NCBI RefSeq assembly: GCF_004349065.1
Contig: NZ_SMKZ01000006.1
Span: 62,001 to 126,000 of the forward strand
Source: Jiangella asiatica
GTDB lineage: Bacteria; Actinomycetota; Actinomycetes; Jiangellales; Jiangellaceae
Direction of reading: 5' to 3'
DNA length: 64,000 nucleotides
Shown here: positions 34,857 through 43,285 of the stretch, in pieces
Numbering within the stretch: the stretch's first letter is position 1
How the letters are laid out: each line of letters opens with the position of its first letter
Made by a program: the position numbers and the translations under genes
Notes under the pieces: generated by a model
The model's input: only the letters and a program-made list of their open reading frames with translations
Databases searched by the model: none
Told to the model about the DNA's origin: nothing

Positions 34857-34917
34857 CGGCGACGGCGGATGGCGGTCCTTTGGTGGCCCTGGTCGGCGGA
34901 CGAGAGACAATAGGGAC

Positions 34918-35544
34918 GTGAACGACGGCAGACCCACGCCCCACCGACGCCCGCAGCTCCGCGCGGAGCTGCCCGACCTGCCTGGCGACCCGGACCCGGC
35001 CGACCGCACCGCCGTCGCACACGCCACCGCGGCGGCCGTCATCCAGGCCGCGCGCGACGACGACTCGCGGCCCGGCACGACGCGCCGGCTGCTCGACCTC
35101 GCCGACCGCATCGGGCTGGATGAGATGGCCGAGCTGTGGCGCGCCTCCGGGCCGGGCACCTTGCCCGGCACGCTGTGGTCGCTGTATCTGCTGCGCAGCT
35201 GGGTCCACCGCAACGGCGCCGAGGCCGCTCGGGTCTTCGCTGCCGGGGAGCGCGTCGCCGAGGTCTCCACGGCGGTGGCCGGAGTGGCACACCCGCCCGG
35301 CCCGGCCGAGGTGGCCGCGCTCGGCGATGCCGTCCTGACCAGCGCGTTCACGGGTGACTTCGCGGTAGCGCTGGAGCGTGCGGGTGCGTTCTGCCGCGTG
35401 GTGGCAGCTGGGCGCGCGCACACTGCCGACCACGTCGCCGAGGATGAGGGTCAGCGGCAGACCCGGCTGGCCCGCGGCAACCTGCGCATGGCGGAGGAAC
35501 TGGAGCACGCCGCGGCACTGTGGCGCCGCAACGAGCTGCACTGA
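34918..35544 (+). CDS. Conserved actinobacterial protein of unknown function
   Basis: 208 residues, mostly helical and acidic/Ala-rich, with a Trp-containing stretch LPGTLWSLYLLRSWVHRNG near residue 82. I have no functional assignment. It starts with GTG only a few bases after ACAATAGGGAC, which resembles a -10 element, so the mRNA may be leaderless. The 50-bp palindrome after its stop probably ends transcription. Confidence 0.75.
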   Translation: MNDGRPTPHRRPQLRAELPDLPGDPDPADRTAVAHATAAAVIQAARDDDSRPGTTRRLLDLADRIGLDEMAELWRASGPGTLPGTLWSLYLLRSWVHRNGAEAARVFAAGERVAEVSTAVAGVAHPPGPAEVAALGDAVLTSAFTGDFAVALERAGAFCRVVAAGRAHTADHVAEDEGQRQTRLARGNLRMAEELEHAAALWRRNELH

Positions 35545-35562
35545 TCGCTCCCCAGACCCCCA

Positions 35563-35612
35563 TGATCATCAACCGTTGGCGACGTCATGACGTCGCCAAC
35601 GGTTGATGATCA
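35563..35612. repeat. 50-bp perfect palindrome
   Basis: The sequence starts TGATCATCAACCGTTGG and reads identically on both strands for 50 bases around the centre CATG (35586-35589). Flanking CCCCC and GGGGG, with one A-G mismatch between, lengthen the stem to about 31 pairs. It lies between convergent genes and would form a strong cruciform or bidirectional transcript hairpin. The outer 11 bases are shared with the elements at 23933-24040 and 15569. Confidence 0.9.
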
Positions 35613-35782
35613 CGGGGGCCGGGTGGGAACAAGCGGGGAGATCAGGTAGTTTCTGGTACTGGCGACGGTCCCTCGGGGCTCTCGCTGGGCGGCGGGCCGT
35701 GGTAACCCCGGGTCCCACTTGTAGCCGCTACGAGCGGCCGTTGCGCCGAGAGGCGTTCCCGGCCCGACGCCCGAACATTCTT

Positions 35783-35802
35783 CCCGCCGTCGTCGCGGCG
35801 GG
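35783..35802 (-). terminator. Candidate terminator hairpin of the zincin gene
   Basis: CCCGCCG-TCGTCG-CGGCGGG starts one base after the zincin stop codon read on the minus strand. The stem is 7 GC-rich pairs, but no U-run follows, so Rho-independent activity is uncertain, as is usual in actinobacteria. Confidence 0.4.
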
Positions 35803-35803
35803 C

Positions 35804-36154
35804 CTACGACCAGCCCAACTCGTGCAGGCGGTCGTCGTCGATCCCGAAGTGGTGCGCCACCTCGTGCACCACCGTCACCAGCACCTCTTCGACCGCGTCC
35901 TCGGGTGACTCGCACAGCCGCAGGATGGGCAGCCGGAACAGCCGGATGGTGTCCGGCAGCACGCCGGTGTACCACTCGCCGCGTTCGGTCAGCGGCGTCC
36001 CCTCGTAGAGGCCGAGAAGCTCCGGGCTGTCGTCCGGCGCCTCGTCCTCGACCAGGATGACGACGTTGTCCATCATGGCCGCCAGCTCGGGCGGGATCTC
36101 GTCGATCGCCTCCGACACCAACTCTTCGAACTCCGCCTCGGTCAGCTCCAGCAC
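35804..36154 (-). CDS. Minimal zincin-like metallopeptidase (DUF1025 type)
   Basis: 116 residues. The motif VVHEVAHHFGIDDDRLHELGW gives HExxH plus a distal Glu, as in the minimal zincins. The N-terminal LTEAEFEELVSEAIDEIPPELAAMMDNVVILVED is typical of the family. The GTG at 36154 is chosen because the sequence upstream of it is Pro/His-rich and unlike the family. The biological substrate is unknown. Confidence 0.88.
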   Translation of the reverse strand: MLELTEAEFEELVSEAIDEIPPELAAMMDNVVILVEDEAPDDSPELLGLYEGTPLTERGEWYTGVLPDTIRLFRLPILRLCESPEDAVEEVLVTVVHEVAHHFGIDDDRLHELGWS

Positions 36155-36222
36155 GGGACCAGTGTCACGTGGGCGTGGTGGCGGATGGGGATGCGGGGTG
36201 CCGAATGTGTTACCAACAGGGT

Positions 36223-37758
36223 GTGGAGGCGACAACGCAGACCGCTGCGCCCGAGGCGCCGCGACGATTCAGGTGGCGGGACGGCGTGCGTCCCGCCACC
36301 TGGCCGTCGTGGCTCCGCCGCACCCTGTCCGTGCTGTCTCCGGTCGTGTTGGCACTGGTCGGGGCGTGGATCGCGCTGTCGGTCGCAGGGACCACACAGG
36401 CCTACGCGGGCCCGCTGGCCATCGACGTCGCGTTCAAGCCAACCATCGGCGGCGAGTCGATCATCCGCCTCGACCCGGTCGGCGCCGTCGTCCTCGACAC
36501 CCACCAGGGGCCGGTGACGCTGGACATCTCCGTCCGGGAGGTGGACCTCGACGGGCTGAACGGCATCGTGCAGGACCCGAACACGCTCAGCAGCCTGGAC
36601 GAAGAGATCACCAACGGCATCCAGGACGTCCTCGTCGATGCCGCGATCCGCGCCGCGCTGGCCGCCGTCATCGGTGCCGCGCTCGCCGCCGGGCTGGTGC
36701 TGCGCTCGGTCCGGCGTGCGTTGCTGGGCGCCGCGGTGGCCGCCGTCGCCGTCGTCGGCACCTACGGGCTGGCCGCGCTGACCTACGACCCCGAGTCGGT
36801 CCGTGAGCCCGCCTACACCGGACCACTGGCCGCCGCGCCGCAGCTCATCGGCAACGCCGAGGACATCGCCACCAACTTCGACGCCTACGCGGACCAACTG
36901 GCCGGCTTCGTCACCAACGTCGCCGCCGTCTACGACACCACGCTCAACCTCGAGACGTTCCAGCCGACCGACGACACCATCCGCGTGCTGCACGTCTCCG
37001 ACCTGCACCTCAACCCGGCGGCCTGGGACATCATCGACGCGGTGGCCGAGCAGTACGACGTCGACGTCATCGTGGACACCGGCGACATCGTCGACCAGGG
37101 CACGCCGGTCGAGAGCGCGTACGTGCGCCCCATCGGCGAGCTCGGCCGGCCCTACGTCTTCGTCAAGGGCAACCACGACTCCGTCGCGACGGCCGCCGCC
37201 GTCGCCGCCCAGCCGGGCGCCGTCGTGCTCGACGGCGAGGCAGGCGAGGCGGTCGAGGTGGCCGGGCTGCGGTTCGCCGGAGCGCCGGACCCGCGGTTCA
37301 CCCCGGACAAGTCCGTGCGCGGCATCCCGGACGACACCATCCGCACCGGCACCGAGGACTTCGCCGACGACGCCGCCGAACTCGACCCGCCGCCGGACGT
37401 CATCGTCTTCCACGACCCCAGCCACGCCGAGCTGTTCGACGGCATCGCCCCGCTGGTGCTGTCCGGGCACGCGCACAAGCGCGACACGTACACGCTGGAC
37501 GAGGGCACTCGCGTGATGGTCCAGGGCTCCACCGGCGGGGCCGGTCTGCGCGGACTCCGCGACGAGGAACCCACGTCTGTCAACCTCTCGGTGCTGTACT
37601 TCAATCCCGAGACGAAGCGCCTCGTGGCCTGGGACGACCTGACGCTCGGCGGGCTCGGCCAGACCAGCGCCGAGATCGACCGCCACCAGGCCGACGAGGA
37701 CGAAGGCGCCGCCCAAGGACCCGAGGACCCGTCGCCAGCTCCCGATTTGGAGAACTGA
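36223..37758 (+). CDS. Membrane-anchored metallophosphoesterase
   Basis: 511 residues. Membrane segments lie near residues 30-52 and in the region 145-185. A calcineurin-like phosphoesterase domain begins near residue 250: VLHVSDLHLNP, IVDTGDIVDQG, FVKGNHD and VLSGHAHKRD supply the metal-binding Asp, His and Asn residues. The catalytic domain is probably outside the membrane. The acidic tail ends in a Pro-rich stretch. The GTG at 36223 gives a short cytoplasmic leader; the exact start is not certain. Confidence 0.88.
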   Translation: MEATTQTAAPEAPRRFRWRDGVRPATWPSWLRRTLSVLSPVVLALVGAWIALSVAGTTQAYAGPLAIDVAFKPTIGGESIIRLDPVGAVVLDTHQGPVTLDISVREVDLDGLNGIVQDPNTLSSLDEEITNGIQDVLVDAAIRAALAAVIGAALAAGLVLRSVRRALLGAAVAAVAVVGTYGLAALTYDPESVREPAYTGPLAAAPQLIGNAEDIATNFDAYADQLAGFVTNVAAVYDTTLNLETFQPTDDTIRVLHVSDLHLNPAAWDIIDAVAEQYDVDVIVDTGDIVDQGTPVESAYVRPIGELGRPYVFVKGNHDSVATAAAVAAQPGAVVLDGEAGEAVEVAGLRFAGAPDPRFTPDKSVRGIPDDTIRTGTEDFADDAAELDPPPDVIVFHDPSHAELFDGIAPLVLSGHAHKRDTYTLDEGTRVMVQGSTGGAGLRGLRDEEPTSVNLSVLYFNPETKRLVAWDDLTLGGLGQTSAEIDRHQADEDEGAAQGPEDPSPAPDLEN

Positions 37759-37827
37759 GCGCGCCCACCCTATGCTTTCAACGTCCCCGACGGCGACGAG
37801 CCATGGGCCATGTCGTCCAGTGGTCTG

Positions 37828-37900
37828 GTCCCCATCGTCTAGCGGCCTAGGACTCCGCCCTTTCAAGGCGGCAACGCGGGTTCGAATCCCGTTGGGGATG
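37828..37900 (+). tRNA. tRNA-Glu (TTC)
   Basis: A 73-nt cloverleaf: acceptor GTCCCCA/TGGGGAT, anticodon arm CCGCC-CTTTCAA-GGCGG with anticodon TTC, and T arm GCGGGTTCGAATCCCGT. CCA is not encoded. It is 43 bases upstream of tRNA-Asp and on the same strand. Confidence 0.95.
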
Positions 37901-37943
37901 CGGTGCGCCTGCTCCGGCAGGAACGCCACGGCAACACATGCAA

Positions 37944-38018
37944 GGTCCTGTGGAGCAGCCAGGAGTGCTCGCCGCCCTGTCAAGGCGGAGGTCGCGGGTT
38001 CAAGTCCCGTCAGGACCG
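37944..38018 (+). tRNA. tRNA-Asp (GTC), integration target of the AICE
   Basis: A 75-nt cloverleaf: acceptor GGTCCTG/CAGGACC, D arm GAGC...GCTC, anticodon arm CCGCC-CTGTCAA-GGCGG with anticodon GTC, and T arm CGGGTTCAAGTCCCG. Its 3' half from 37977 is duplicated at 46877-46923 at the far end of the integrated element, so the element's own att sequence rebuilds a complete gene here. Confidence 0.93.
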
Positions 38019-38023
38019 CCAGC
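37977..38023 (+). repeat. attL of the integrated element
   Basis: The 47-base sequence beginning CTGTCAAGGCGGAGG and ending CCGCCAGC is identical to 46877-46923. It runs from the anticodon loop of tRNA-Asp to 5 bases past the gene. The integrase gene ends 12 bases further on, the usual arrangement for tyrosine-recombinase elements in tRNA genes. Confidence 0.93.
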
Positions 38024-38035
38024 TATCATCGCAGC

Positions 38036-39295
38036 TCAGGAGCCCTCTTCGGAGGGCTCTTCTGCTTCTCCGTGGTCGTCGATATCGCCCTGAGTCAGCG
38101 GAAAGTCAGCGAACAGCCCGCGAACCCTGCTTCCGGCCGCGCCCGAGTCGTGCGTGTAGAGGTTGAGCGTCGTCGTCGCCTGCTCGTGCCCCATGATCCG
38201 CTGAACGTCGTTGACGGGCACGCCGTCGGAGACCAGCCACGTCGCGTACGAGTGGCGCAGGTCGTGGAACCGCAACCCACCAGAGGCCCGGCGAGAGACC
38301 TCCATCACGGCGGCGGCCTCGGTCGTGAAGGTGTGCGAGCGCTCACGACCTGTGTCGTCATGCCAAGTGCCCCGGTACAGGCGTTCGCCTTCCTCGACGA
38401 CCTTCCCGAGCAGTCCGGCCCGGACGAGCGCTGGACGCCACACCCGATTACGGAACAGGGTGCGCCGCACCGGTCCCCCGGCCTGGTTCGTGAACACCTC
38501 TCCGACGCTGCCCTCACCGTAGACGCGGCGATGCTCCCGCAGCGCTGCGATGACGAACGGCGGGAGCGGTACGACGCGGCGGCCGGCGCGCGATTTCGGG
38601 AACGGCTTCGTCGTGACCGTCCCGGCGACCTCGACGGCAACGCGCACGACGTGGACCTCGTCGGCGTCCAGGTCGACGGCGTCCCAGCGGAGGCCGGCGC
38701 ACTCACCCCACCGCAGCCCGGTTCCACCGGCCAGCGCCACCAGGGCACGGTGACGGTCGGGAATGGCGGGCAGGAGCTGGCTCACGAACGCCTCGCGGCC
38801 GATTGTGCGCTCGTCAGTGTCCGAGCGACGGATCGCCGGGAGCTGGACGCCCTCACACGGGTTGAAGGCCAGCAACCGGTCACGCACGGCCAGCCGCATG
38901 ATCCCCGCGAGCACGTGGAAGCACTTGCGCACCGTCGCGGGCGATCGGGTCCCGTGCAGCTCCGTGACCCAGCGCTGGACCGACGAATGATCGATTTTGC
39001 CCAGCGGCACGTCGCCCCAGCGTGGCAGCACGTGAGTCCGGAGCACCGAGTCAGTGCGGACGGTCGTCGTCGTGGCGCTCACTCGGCCAGCGGTCCACGT
39101 GCTCGCGTAGTCGGCGAGCTTGACATGCCCGGCACGCGGGTCGATGTAGAGGCCGCGCGACATGGTGGTCTCGACCTCGGCGAGGAACCGGGAGGCGTCG
39201 CGCTTGGTCGGGAAGGTCTTGGCGCGCTGGCGGCCGGACGGGTCGCGCCAGTTCGCCCGCCAGCTCCCGGCGGTGGTCTTGACGATGTGGCCCAT
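38036..39295 (-). CDS. Tyrosine recombinase/integrase of the AICE
   Basis: 419 residues. An N-terminal AP2-like arm-binding region (GSWRANWRDPSGRQRAKTFPTKRDASRFLAEVE) is followed by a SAM-like core-binding domain and the catalytic domain. Visible catalytic residues are Arg in TGLRWGECAGL, the HDLRHSYATWL box, and MGHEQATTTLNLYTHDS with the tyrosine nucleophile. It integrates the element at tRNA-Asp. It starts at the stop of the xis gene. Confidence 0.95.
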   Translation of the reverse strand: MGHIVKTTAGSWRANWRDPSGRQRAKTFPTKRDASRFLAEVETTMSRGLYIDPRAGHVKLADYASTWTAGRVSATTTTVRTDSVLRTHVLPRWGDVPLGKIDHSSVQRWVTELHGTRSPATVRKCFHVLAGIMRLAVRDRLLAFNPCEGVQLPAIRRSDTDERTIGREAFVSQLLPAIPDRHRALVALAGGTGLRWGECAGLRWDAVDLDADEVHVVRVAVEVAGTVTTKPFPKSRAGRRVVPLPPFVIAALREHRRVYGEGSVGEVFTNQAGGPVRRTLFRNRVWRPALVRAGLLGKVVEEGERLYRGTWHDDTGRERSHTFTTEAAAVMEVSRRASGGLRFHDLRHSYATWLVSDGVPVNDVQRIMGHEQATTTLNLYTHDSGAAGSRVRGLFADFPLTQGDIDDHGEAEEPSEEGS

Positions 39296-39627
39296 CAGAA
39301 CAGCCCGTCCTGTCCGGGCAGCGGCCCACGACCGGCGGGGTCGGGGAGCTGGGTGCAGTCGTTGAGCCAGTCCTCGAACGCGCGGATGGGGATGACCCAG
39401 CGTCCGCCGAGCTTGCGCGCGGGGATGCCTCCGGAGCGGACGAGGGCGTAGGTGCCGCCGAGCGAGATCGACAGCAGCGCAGACACTTCGGCGACGGTGT
39501 AGACGAGCCGCCCGGCGGGGATCTCAACGTCGGTTGGGCTGGTGTCCTGCTCGACGGGGCGAGCGGGACTGTCCGGGCCGGTCGAGCGGGAGCGGCGGTC
39601 GTGGAGGTTGATCACGTTGGCGGGCAT
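39295..39627 (-). CDS. Excisionase-type HTH protein
   Basis: 110 residues. The C-terminal half is a MerR-like helix-turn-helix (LVYTVAEVSALLSISLGGTYALVRSGGIPARKLGGRWVIPIRAFEDWL), as in AICE excisionases (Xis), which help the integrase remove the element. The N-terminal 40 residues are unstructured. It overlaps the rep stop by 16 bases and abuts int, giving a rep-xis-int operon. Confidence 0.9.
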   Translation of the reverse strand: MPANVINLHDRRSRSTGPDSPARPVEQDTSPTDVEIPAGRLVYTVAEVSALLSISLGGTYALVRSGGIPARKLGGRWVIPIRAFEDWLNDCTQLPDPAGRGPLPGQDGLF

Positions 39628-41174
39628 GGCGGGTTTCCTTCCGGGGAGGCTGGGGCGGTTGCCGAAACATCGCCAGGCGGCGGCCGGGTGGCCTGTTTCG
39701 CCTGCTCGTACTGCTCACGCCAGCGCCGCCGACGGTCGATGGCGTGCCCGATGATCCGGGCGTAGGAGGGCCGGTCGGCGTCGCGGTCGAAGCGGACCGG
39801 CTCCCACACGTAGCGGGGGCGACCGTCCGGGCCGGTGGCGGTCGTGGAGTACTGGTCGTGCTCGTCCATCTCGACACCGGCCTCAGCGAGAGCGGCGCGG
39901 ACGACGGCGGCCCGGTCCGCGCGGTGCTCGGTCAGCGTCTTGCCGGTCCAGCGGCGGGAGACGAGGACGCGGCGGCCACCCAGGCCGAGATGGTCCCGAT
40001 CGTGGGCCTTGGACGTGCAGCGGCCGGGCTCGAGGCCGGGGCGGGCGTTCTTCGGCTGAGTGCCGTAGCGCAGCCAGTTCGCGCACGTCGGCGAGCACGG
40101 CAGCCACCGAACCTCAGCCGCCAGGCGGTCGACGTGGGCGCGGCGGGCGGGCGAGGGCTGGTAGTCGTCGTCGCCCATCGGGTCGCTGATCGACTTCGTC
40201 AGGTACTTGGTCAGGTAGCCGACGGCGCGGTCGGCCTGCGGGGTTCCGGCGAGGATGCCTTGCATGTCGACCTGGCGGCCGAAGCGCAGCACGTGCACCG
40301 GTTCCGCGTCGGTGTCGGAGTCGAGGTCGTCCAGGGCCTCATCCCAGGTCGGCAGCAACCAGCCGCCAGCGTCGACGTAGCCGCCCTGCTTCTCATCCCA
40401 CACCGGCAGCCGATTCCCGGAGTAGACGGGGAACTCGCAGGACGGCCACCACACCTGGTGATACGTCGCGGCGACGACCTGACGCAGCAGCGCACGCGGG
40501 ATCGCGCCACGCACGGCGGCATGCAGGTGCGGGGCGAGGCGGCGTTGCGGCTCGACGGCGGCGAAGTACTGCACGTTGAAGCCGGTCGCGCGGCGAAGGT
40601 TCTGCCAGAACCGGTCGACCAGCTTCGGGAAGTGCATCGCGTCCAGCCCGGCCCGCCGGTAGTCATAGCTCGCCGGGTCGGCCGGGACACCCTCGGACGT
40701 GACGCGGCCGTAGGACGGCATCGTCAGCGTCAGGAACATCGACGGCCGGTACGTCTTCCCGTCCGGGGACTCGAAGACACGGCCGACGGTGTGGGCCGAG
40801 ATCGGCAGCCGGGGCAGGTCCGGCACGTCCTCACGGCGACGGGTCGACCGCACCCGGCGAGCGTCGTCGATGCCGTCGTCATCGTCGCCCTGGTCGCCGT
40901 CGTCGCCCTCGGGCGCATCGTCGGGCGAGGGCTCCAGGACCGGAGGCTCGGCGGCCAGGTGCCAGCCCTCCCGGCACTGCTGCATCCGCAACCGGCGCGC
41001 CCGCTCCGCACACGACGGGCACACCGCAGCACGGGTCGCACCACACGGGATCGGCACCGTCCGCGACTCACCCGTGACCGTGTCCGTCACCCGCGACAAC
41101 ACCGGCCGCACACACACCCCGTAGCTGATCGCGGCACGGCGGACCAGCTCGTCAGTGAGCACCGGAGCAGTCAC
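39612..41174 (-). CDS. RepSA-type rolling-circle replication initiator
   Basis: 520 residues. Cys residues near 44-55 (CGATRAAVCPSC) suggest a zinc ribbon. The HUH metal motif is in RRLAPHLHAAVRG (His216 and His218), and VGYLTKYLTKS supplies the candidate nicking tyrosine. An acidic linker lies at 83-105. This is the replication initiator of pSAM2-type elements, making the excised circle replicate by rolling circle. It overlaps the upstream small gene by 4 bases. Confidence 0.9.
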   Translation of the reverse strand: MTAPVLTDELVRRAAISYGVCVRPVLSRVTDTVTGESRTVPIPCGATRAAVCPSCAERARRLRMQQCREGWHLAAEPPVLEPSPDDAPEGDDGDQGDDDDGIDDARRVRSTRRREDVPDLPRLPISAHTVGRVFESPDGKTYRPSMFLTLTMPSYGRVTSEGVPADPASYDYRRAGLDAMHFPKLVDRFWQNLRRATGFNVQYFAAVEPQRRLAPHLHAAVRGAIPRALLRQVVAATYHQVWWPSCEFPVYSGNRLPVWDEKQGGYVDAGGWLLPTWDEALDDLDSDTDAEPVHVLRFGRQVDMQGILAGTPQADRAVGYLTKYLTKSISDPMGDDDYQPSPARRAHVDRLAAEVRWLPCSPTCANWLRYGTQPKNARPGLEPGRCTSKAHDRDHLGLGGRRVLVSRRWTGKTLTEHRADRAAVVRAALAEAGVEMDEHDQYSTTATGPDGRPRYVWEPVRFDRDADRPSYARIIGHAIDRRRRWREQYEQAKQATRPPPGDVSATAPASPEGNPPCPPT

Positions 41175-41506
41175 GACCGCCCCACGGACGGGCGAGCGTT
41201 CACGACGAATCGGGGCTCATCCAGGTACGGCGGCCGCACCGGCAGCGCCCGGCCGTCGGCCTTCGCAGCGCTGGCCGGGGTCGCCTCGATCAGACCGTGC
41301 GTGCACATGCATGCCGTCATGCCGTCGTCACCCAGTGAGCCGAACCCGTCGCACTGATCGCACACCGCCCACAGCGACCGCTCATGCATCGCGATACAGC
41401 GCGGCAACTCACACCACCGCGTCTCGCACCAGATGCACACCTGCGCGAAGTTGAACCGCAACGGGCGAAGCGCCGGGACGGTCGCCTGCAACGTCTGGAC
41501 TGTCAT
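41171..41506 (-). CDS. Small Cys-rich protein upstream of rep
   Basis: 111 residues with CIWCETRWCELPRC and CDQCDGFG plus CMC motifs, likely zinc-binding. Proteins of this kind commonly sit before rep in AICEs, but their function is not known to me. It is the first gene of the rep-xis-int transcript, with an ATGA overlap to rep. Confidence 0.7.
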   Translation of the reverse strand: MTVQTLQATVPALRPLRFNFAQVCIWCETRWCELPRCIAMHERSLWAVCDQCDGFGSLGDDGMTACMCTHGLIEATPASAAKADGRALPVRPPYLDEPRFVVNARPSVGRS

Positions 41507-41575
41507 CGGAACCTCCGGGGATTGATGACGGTGGGCGGCATTCGCCGACCTCTACCAACGGAGCTTAACACATAT

Positions 41576-41660
41576 GTCATAACTTGCGAGAAGCGCGACT
41601 CGCGGCACCGACTTGCGTCAAGGTGACGCGGATGGGGTAACGTCTCTTCACAGTCATAAC
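41576..41660. promoter_or_regulatory. Divergent regulatory region of the AICE
   Basis: GTCATAAC occurs at 41576-41583 and 41653-41660, 77 bases apart, flanking an inverted repeat GCGAG...CTCGC at 41586-41603. The region lies between the minus-strand rep operon and the plus-strand GntR gene and is AT-richer than its surroundings, so it probably holds both promoters and the GntR operators. Confidence 0.5.
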
Positions 41661-41674
41661 CCGAGGTCGGAGCC

Positions 41675-42442
41675 GTGATGAGCGTGGTCGAAACTCCACG
41701 GGCGCGGTACCGCCAGGTCGCGGAGGAGCTTCGCAACGCGATCAAGCGAGGCGAGTACCAGCCCGGCGAGATGCTGCCGAGCCAGCCTGAGCTGGCGCGG
41801 AAGTACGGGTTGAACCAGACCTCCATCAACCGGGCTATCGCACTCTTGAGGGCCGAGGGCCTTGTCCGGGTCGAGCACGGGCGGGGAGCGTTCGTTCAAC
41901 TCGTGCCGACCGTGAAGCGCACGCGGCGAGTGCCTCGGCCGGGCGGGAACGGCAGCAGCTTCGCCGACGAGATGCGGAAGGCCGGGCTTGATCCTCGGAC
42001 CGAACTGGTCAGTCTCCGCACCGATCCGGCACCGGTAGGCGTAGCGGAACGACTCGGACTCGACGAAGGCGGCCCGGTCGTCGTTCGAGAGCGGCACATG
42101 TTCGCATCCGAACGCCCGGTCCAGCTTGCCATCTCCTACATCCCACTCACCGTCGCTGGGAGCGAGGACATCGCCGTCCCAGACGTTGGCCCGACCGGGC
42201 TATACAAGCGACTGGCTGAACGCGGCTACGTCGTGACCCGGTTCGTCGAGGAGATCGAGTCTCGGCGCGCACATCCCAATGAGGCCGGATTCTTGGGCCT
42301 CACCGACGCGCAACAGGTGCTCGAAGTCGCCCGAGTCGTGTTCGCCGGCGAGCAACCGGTAGAGACCGTCGTCAACGTCTTCCCCGCGCAGCAATGGCGG
42401 CTGTCCTACGAGTGGAACGCCGAAGGAGCTGGTCTTACGTGA
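41675..42442 (+). CDS. GntR-family regulator with UTRA domain (KorSA-like)
   Basis: 255 residues. The N-terminal GntR helix-turn-helix (ARYRQVAEELRNAIKRGEYQPGEMLPSQPELARKYGLNQTSINRAIALLRAEGLVRVEHGRGAFV) is followed by a UTRA effector domain (residues about 90-250). KorSA, the GntR-family repressor of pSAM2 transfer and replication, is the closest functional precedent. Start is GTG 41675 or the next codon ATG 41678. Its stop overlaps the Nudix start (GTGA). Confidence 0.88.
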   Translation: MMSVVETPRARYRQVAEELRNAIKRGEYQPGEMLPSQPELARKYGLNQTSINRAIALLRAEGLVRVEHGRGAFVQLVPTVKRTRRVPRPGGNGSSFADEMRKAGLDPRTELVSLRTDPAPVGVAERLGLDEGGPVVVRERHMFASERPVQLAISYIPLTVAGSEDIAVPDVGPTGLYKRLAERGYVVTRFVEEIESRRAHPNEAGFLGLTDAQQVLEVARVVFAGEQPVETVVNVFPAQQWRLSYEWNAEGAGLT

Positions 42443-42867
42443 CCGAACTTCCGCGCCACTCTGTGAGCGTCACAGGCGTGGTCTTCGGCCACGACCGGCG
42501 GGTCCTGGCGATCCGCCGCAGCGACGACGACCGCTGGGTGCCGCCAGGAGGAGTCCTGGAACTCGACGAGACCCCGGAGGAAGGCGTCGTGCGGGAGGTC
42601 TACGAAGAGACCGGCCTGTACGTGAAGCCGGAAGTCCTCGTCGGCGTCTACAAGAACATGAGACTGCACGTCGTCTCGCTGGCCTTCCGCTGCCACGTGG
42701 TCGCGGGGCAGCAGCACACCACCACCCCGGAGGCCCGCCAAGTCGAGTGGTTCTCTATCGACGACGCCCAGCGCCTCATGCCCGAGGCCCGCGCCATCCG
42801 AGTCATGGACGCTCTGCGTGATGACGGTCCGTTCGTGCGCGTACACGACGGAAGCGACCTTCTCTGA
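42439..42867 (+). CDS. Nudix hydrolase of the AICE
   Basis: 142 residues. The Nudix box GGVLELDETPEEGVVREVYEETGL fits GX5EX7REUXEEXGU exactly. Nudix genes next to the repressor are a recurrent part of AICEs, but their substrate is unsettled. The GTG at 42439, coupled to the GntR stop, is preferred over an upstream ATG. Confidence 0.9.
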   Translation: MTELPRHSVSVTGVVFGHDRRVLAIRRSDDDRWVPPGGVLELDETPEEGVVREVYEETGLYVKPEVLVGVYKNMRLHVVSLAFRCHVVAGQQHTTTPEARQVEWFSIDDAQRLMPEARAIRVMDALRDDGPFVRVHDGSDLL

Positions 42868-43285
42868 GGCCCGGTCAACCTCCGCCGCCCAGTCACCGTG
42901 GCCGTGTTGCCGAGTAGACCTCTCTGATCGTCAAGGCGGCGCGCAAGCGCGCCGCAGCACGCCCGGCCACGCGCCGGGCGTGCGGCCTGGCGGCCGTTCC
43001 AGGCGCGGACCTGGCGTGCACACGCACTGACCGACACCAACTCAGGCCACCCGGACACCCTCACCGAGCGCCGTCCCCCTCATCGCAGCCATTCTTTGAC
43101 CTCCACTCCGGGCGTCAAGTGCGTCAAGATCGTTCGCCGAGACCGCTGCCAAGCTCCTGTTGCGTCGATAGGGGCGAACCATCTTGACGTCGCTACGCGA
43201 TGGCGCAAGCGCCACCCATGACCCCCTCCGCTCCAGCCAACGACCGGCAGCTATGAGGACGACGCCTCGAAATAGGGGGAGTCCC
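42868..43285. other. 418-bp non-coding region of the AICE
   Basis: No gene is visible. The first half contains the three-hairpin module at 42935-43004. The second half has short direct repeats (GCGTCAAG) and AT-richer sequence before the 3' end of the convergent DUF262 gene. An origin or transfer region is possible. Confidence 0.5.
42935..43040. repeat. Multi-hairpin module, copy A
   Basis: Three adjacent hairpins: GCGGCGCGC-AA-GCGCGCCGC (42936-42955), GCACGCCCGG with CCGGGCGTGC (42957-42983) and GCCTGG with CCAGGC (42985-43004). The segment TGGCGGCCGTTCC and much of the flanking order recur at 52432-52540, outside the element. Such structure suits a rolling-circle origin, a single-strand initiation site or a transfer locus. 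Confidence 0.75.
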
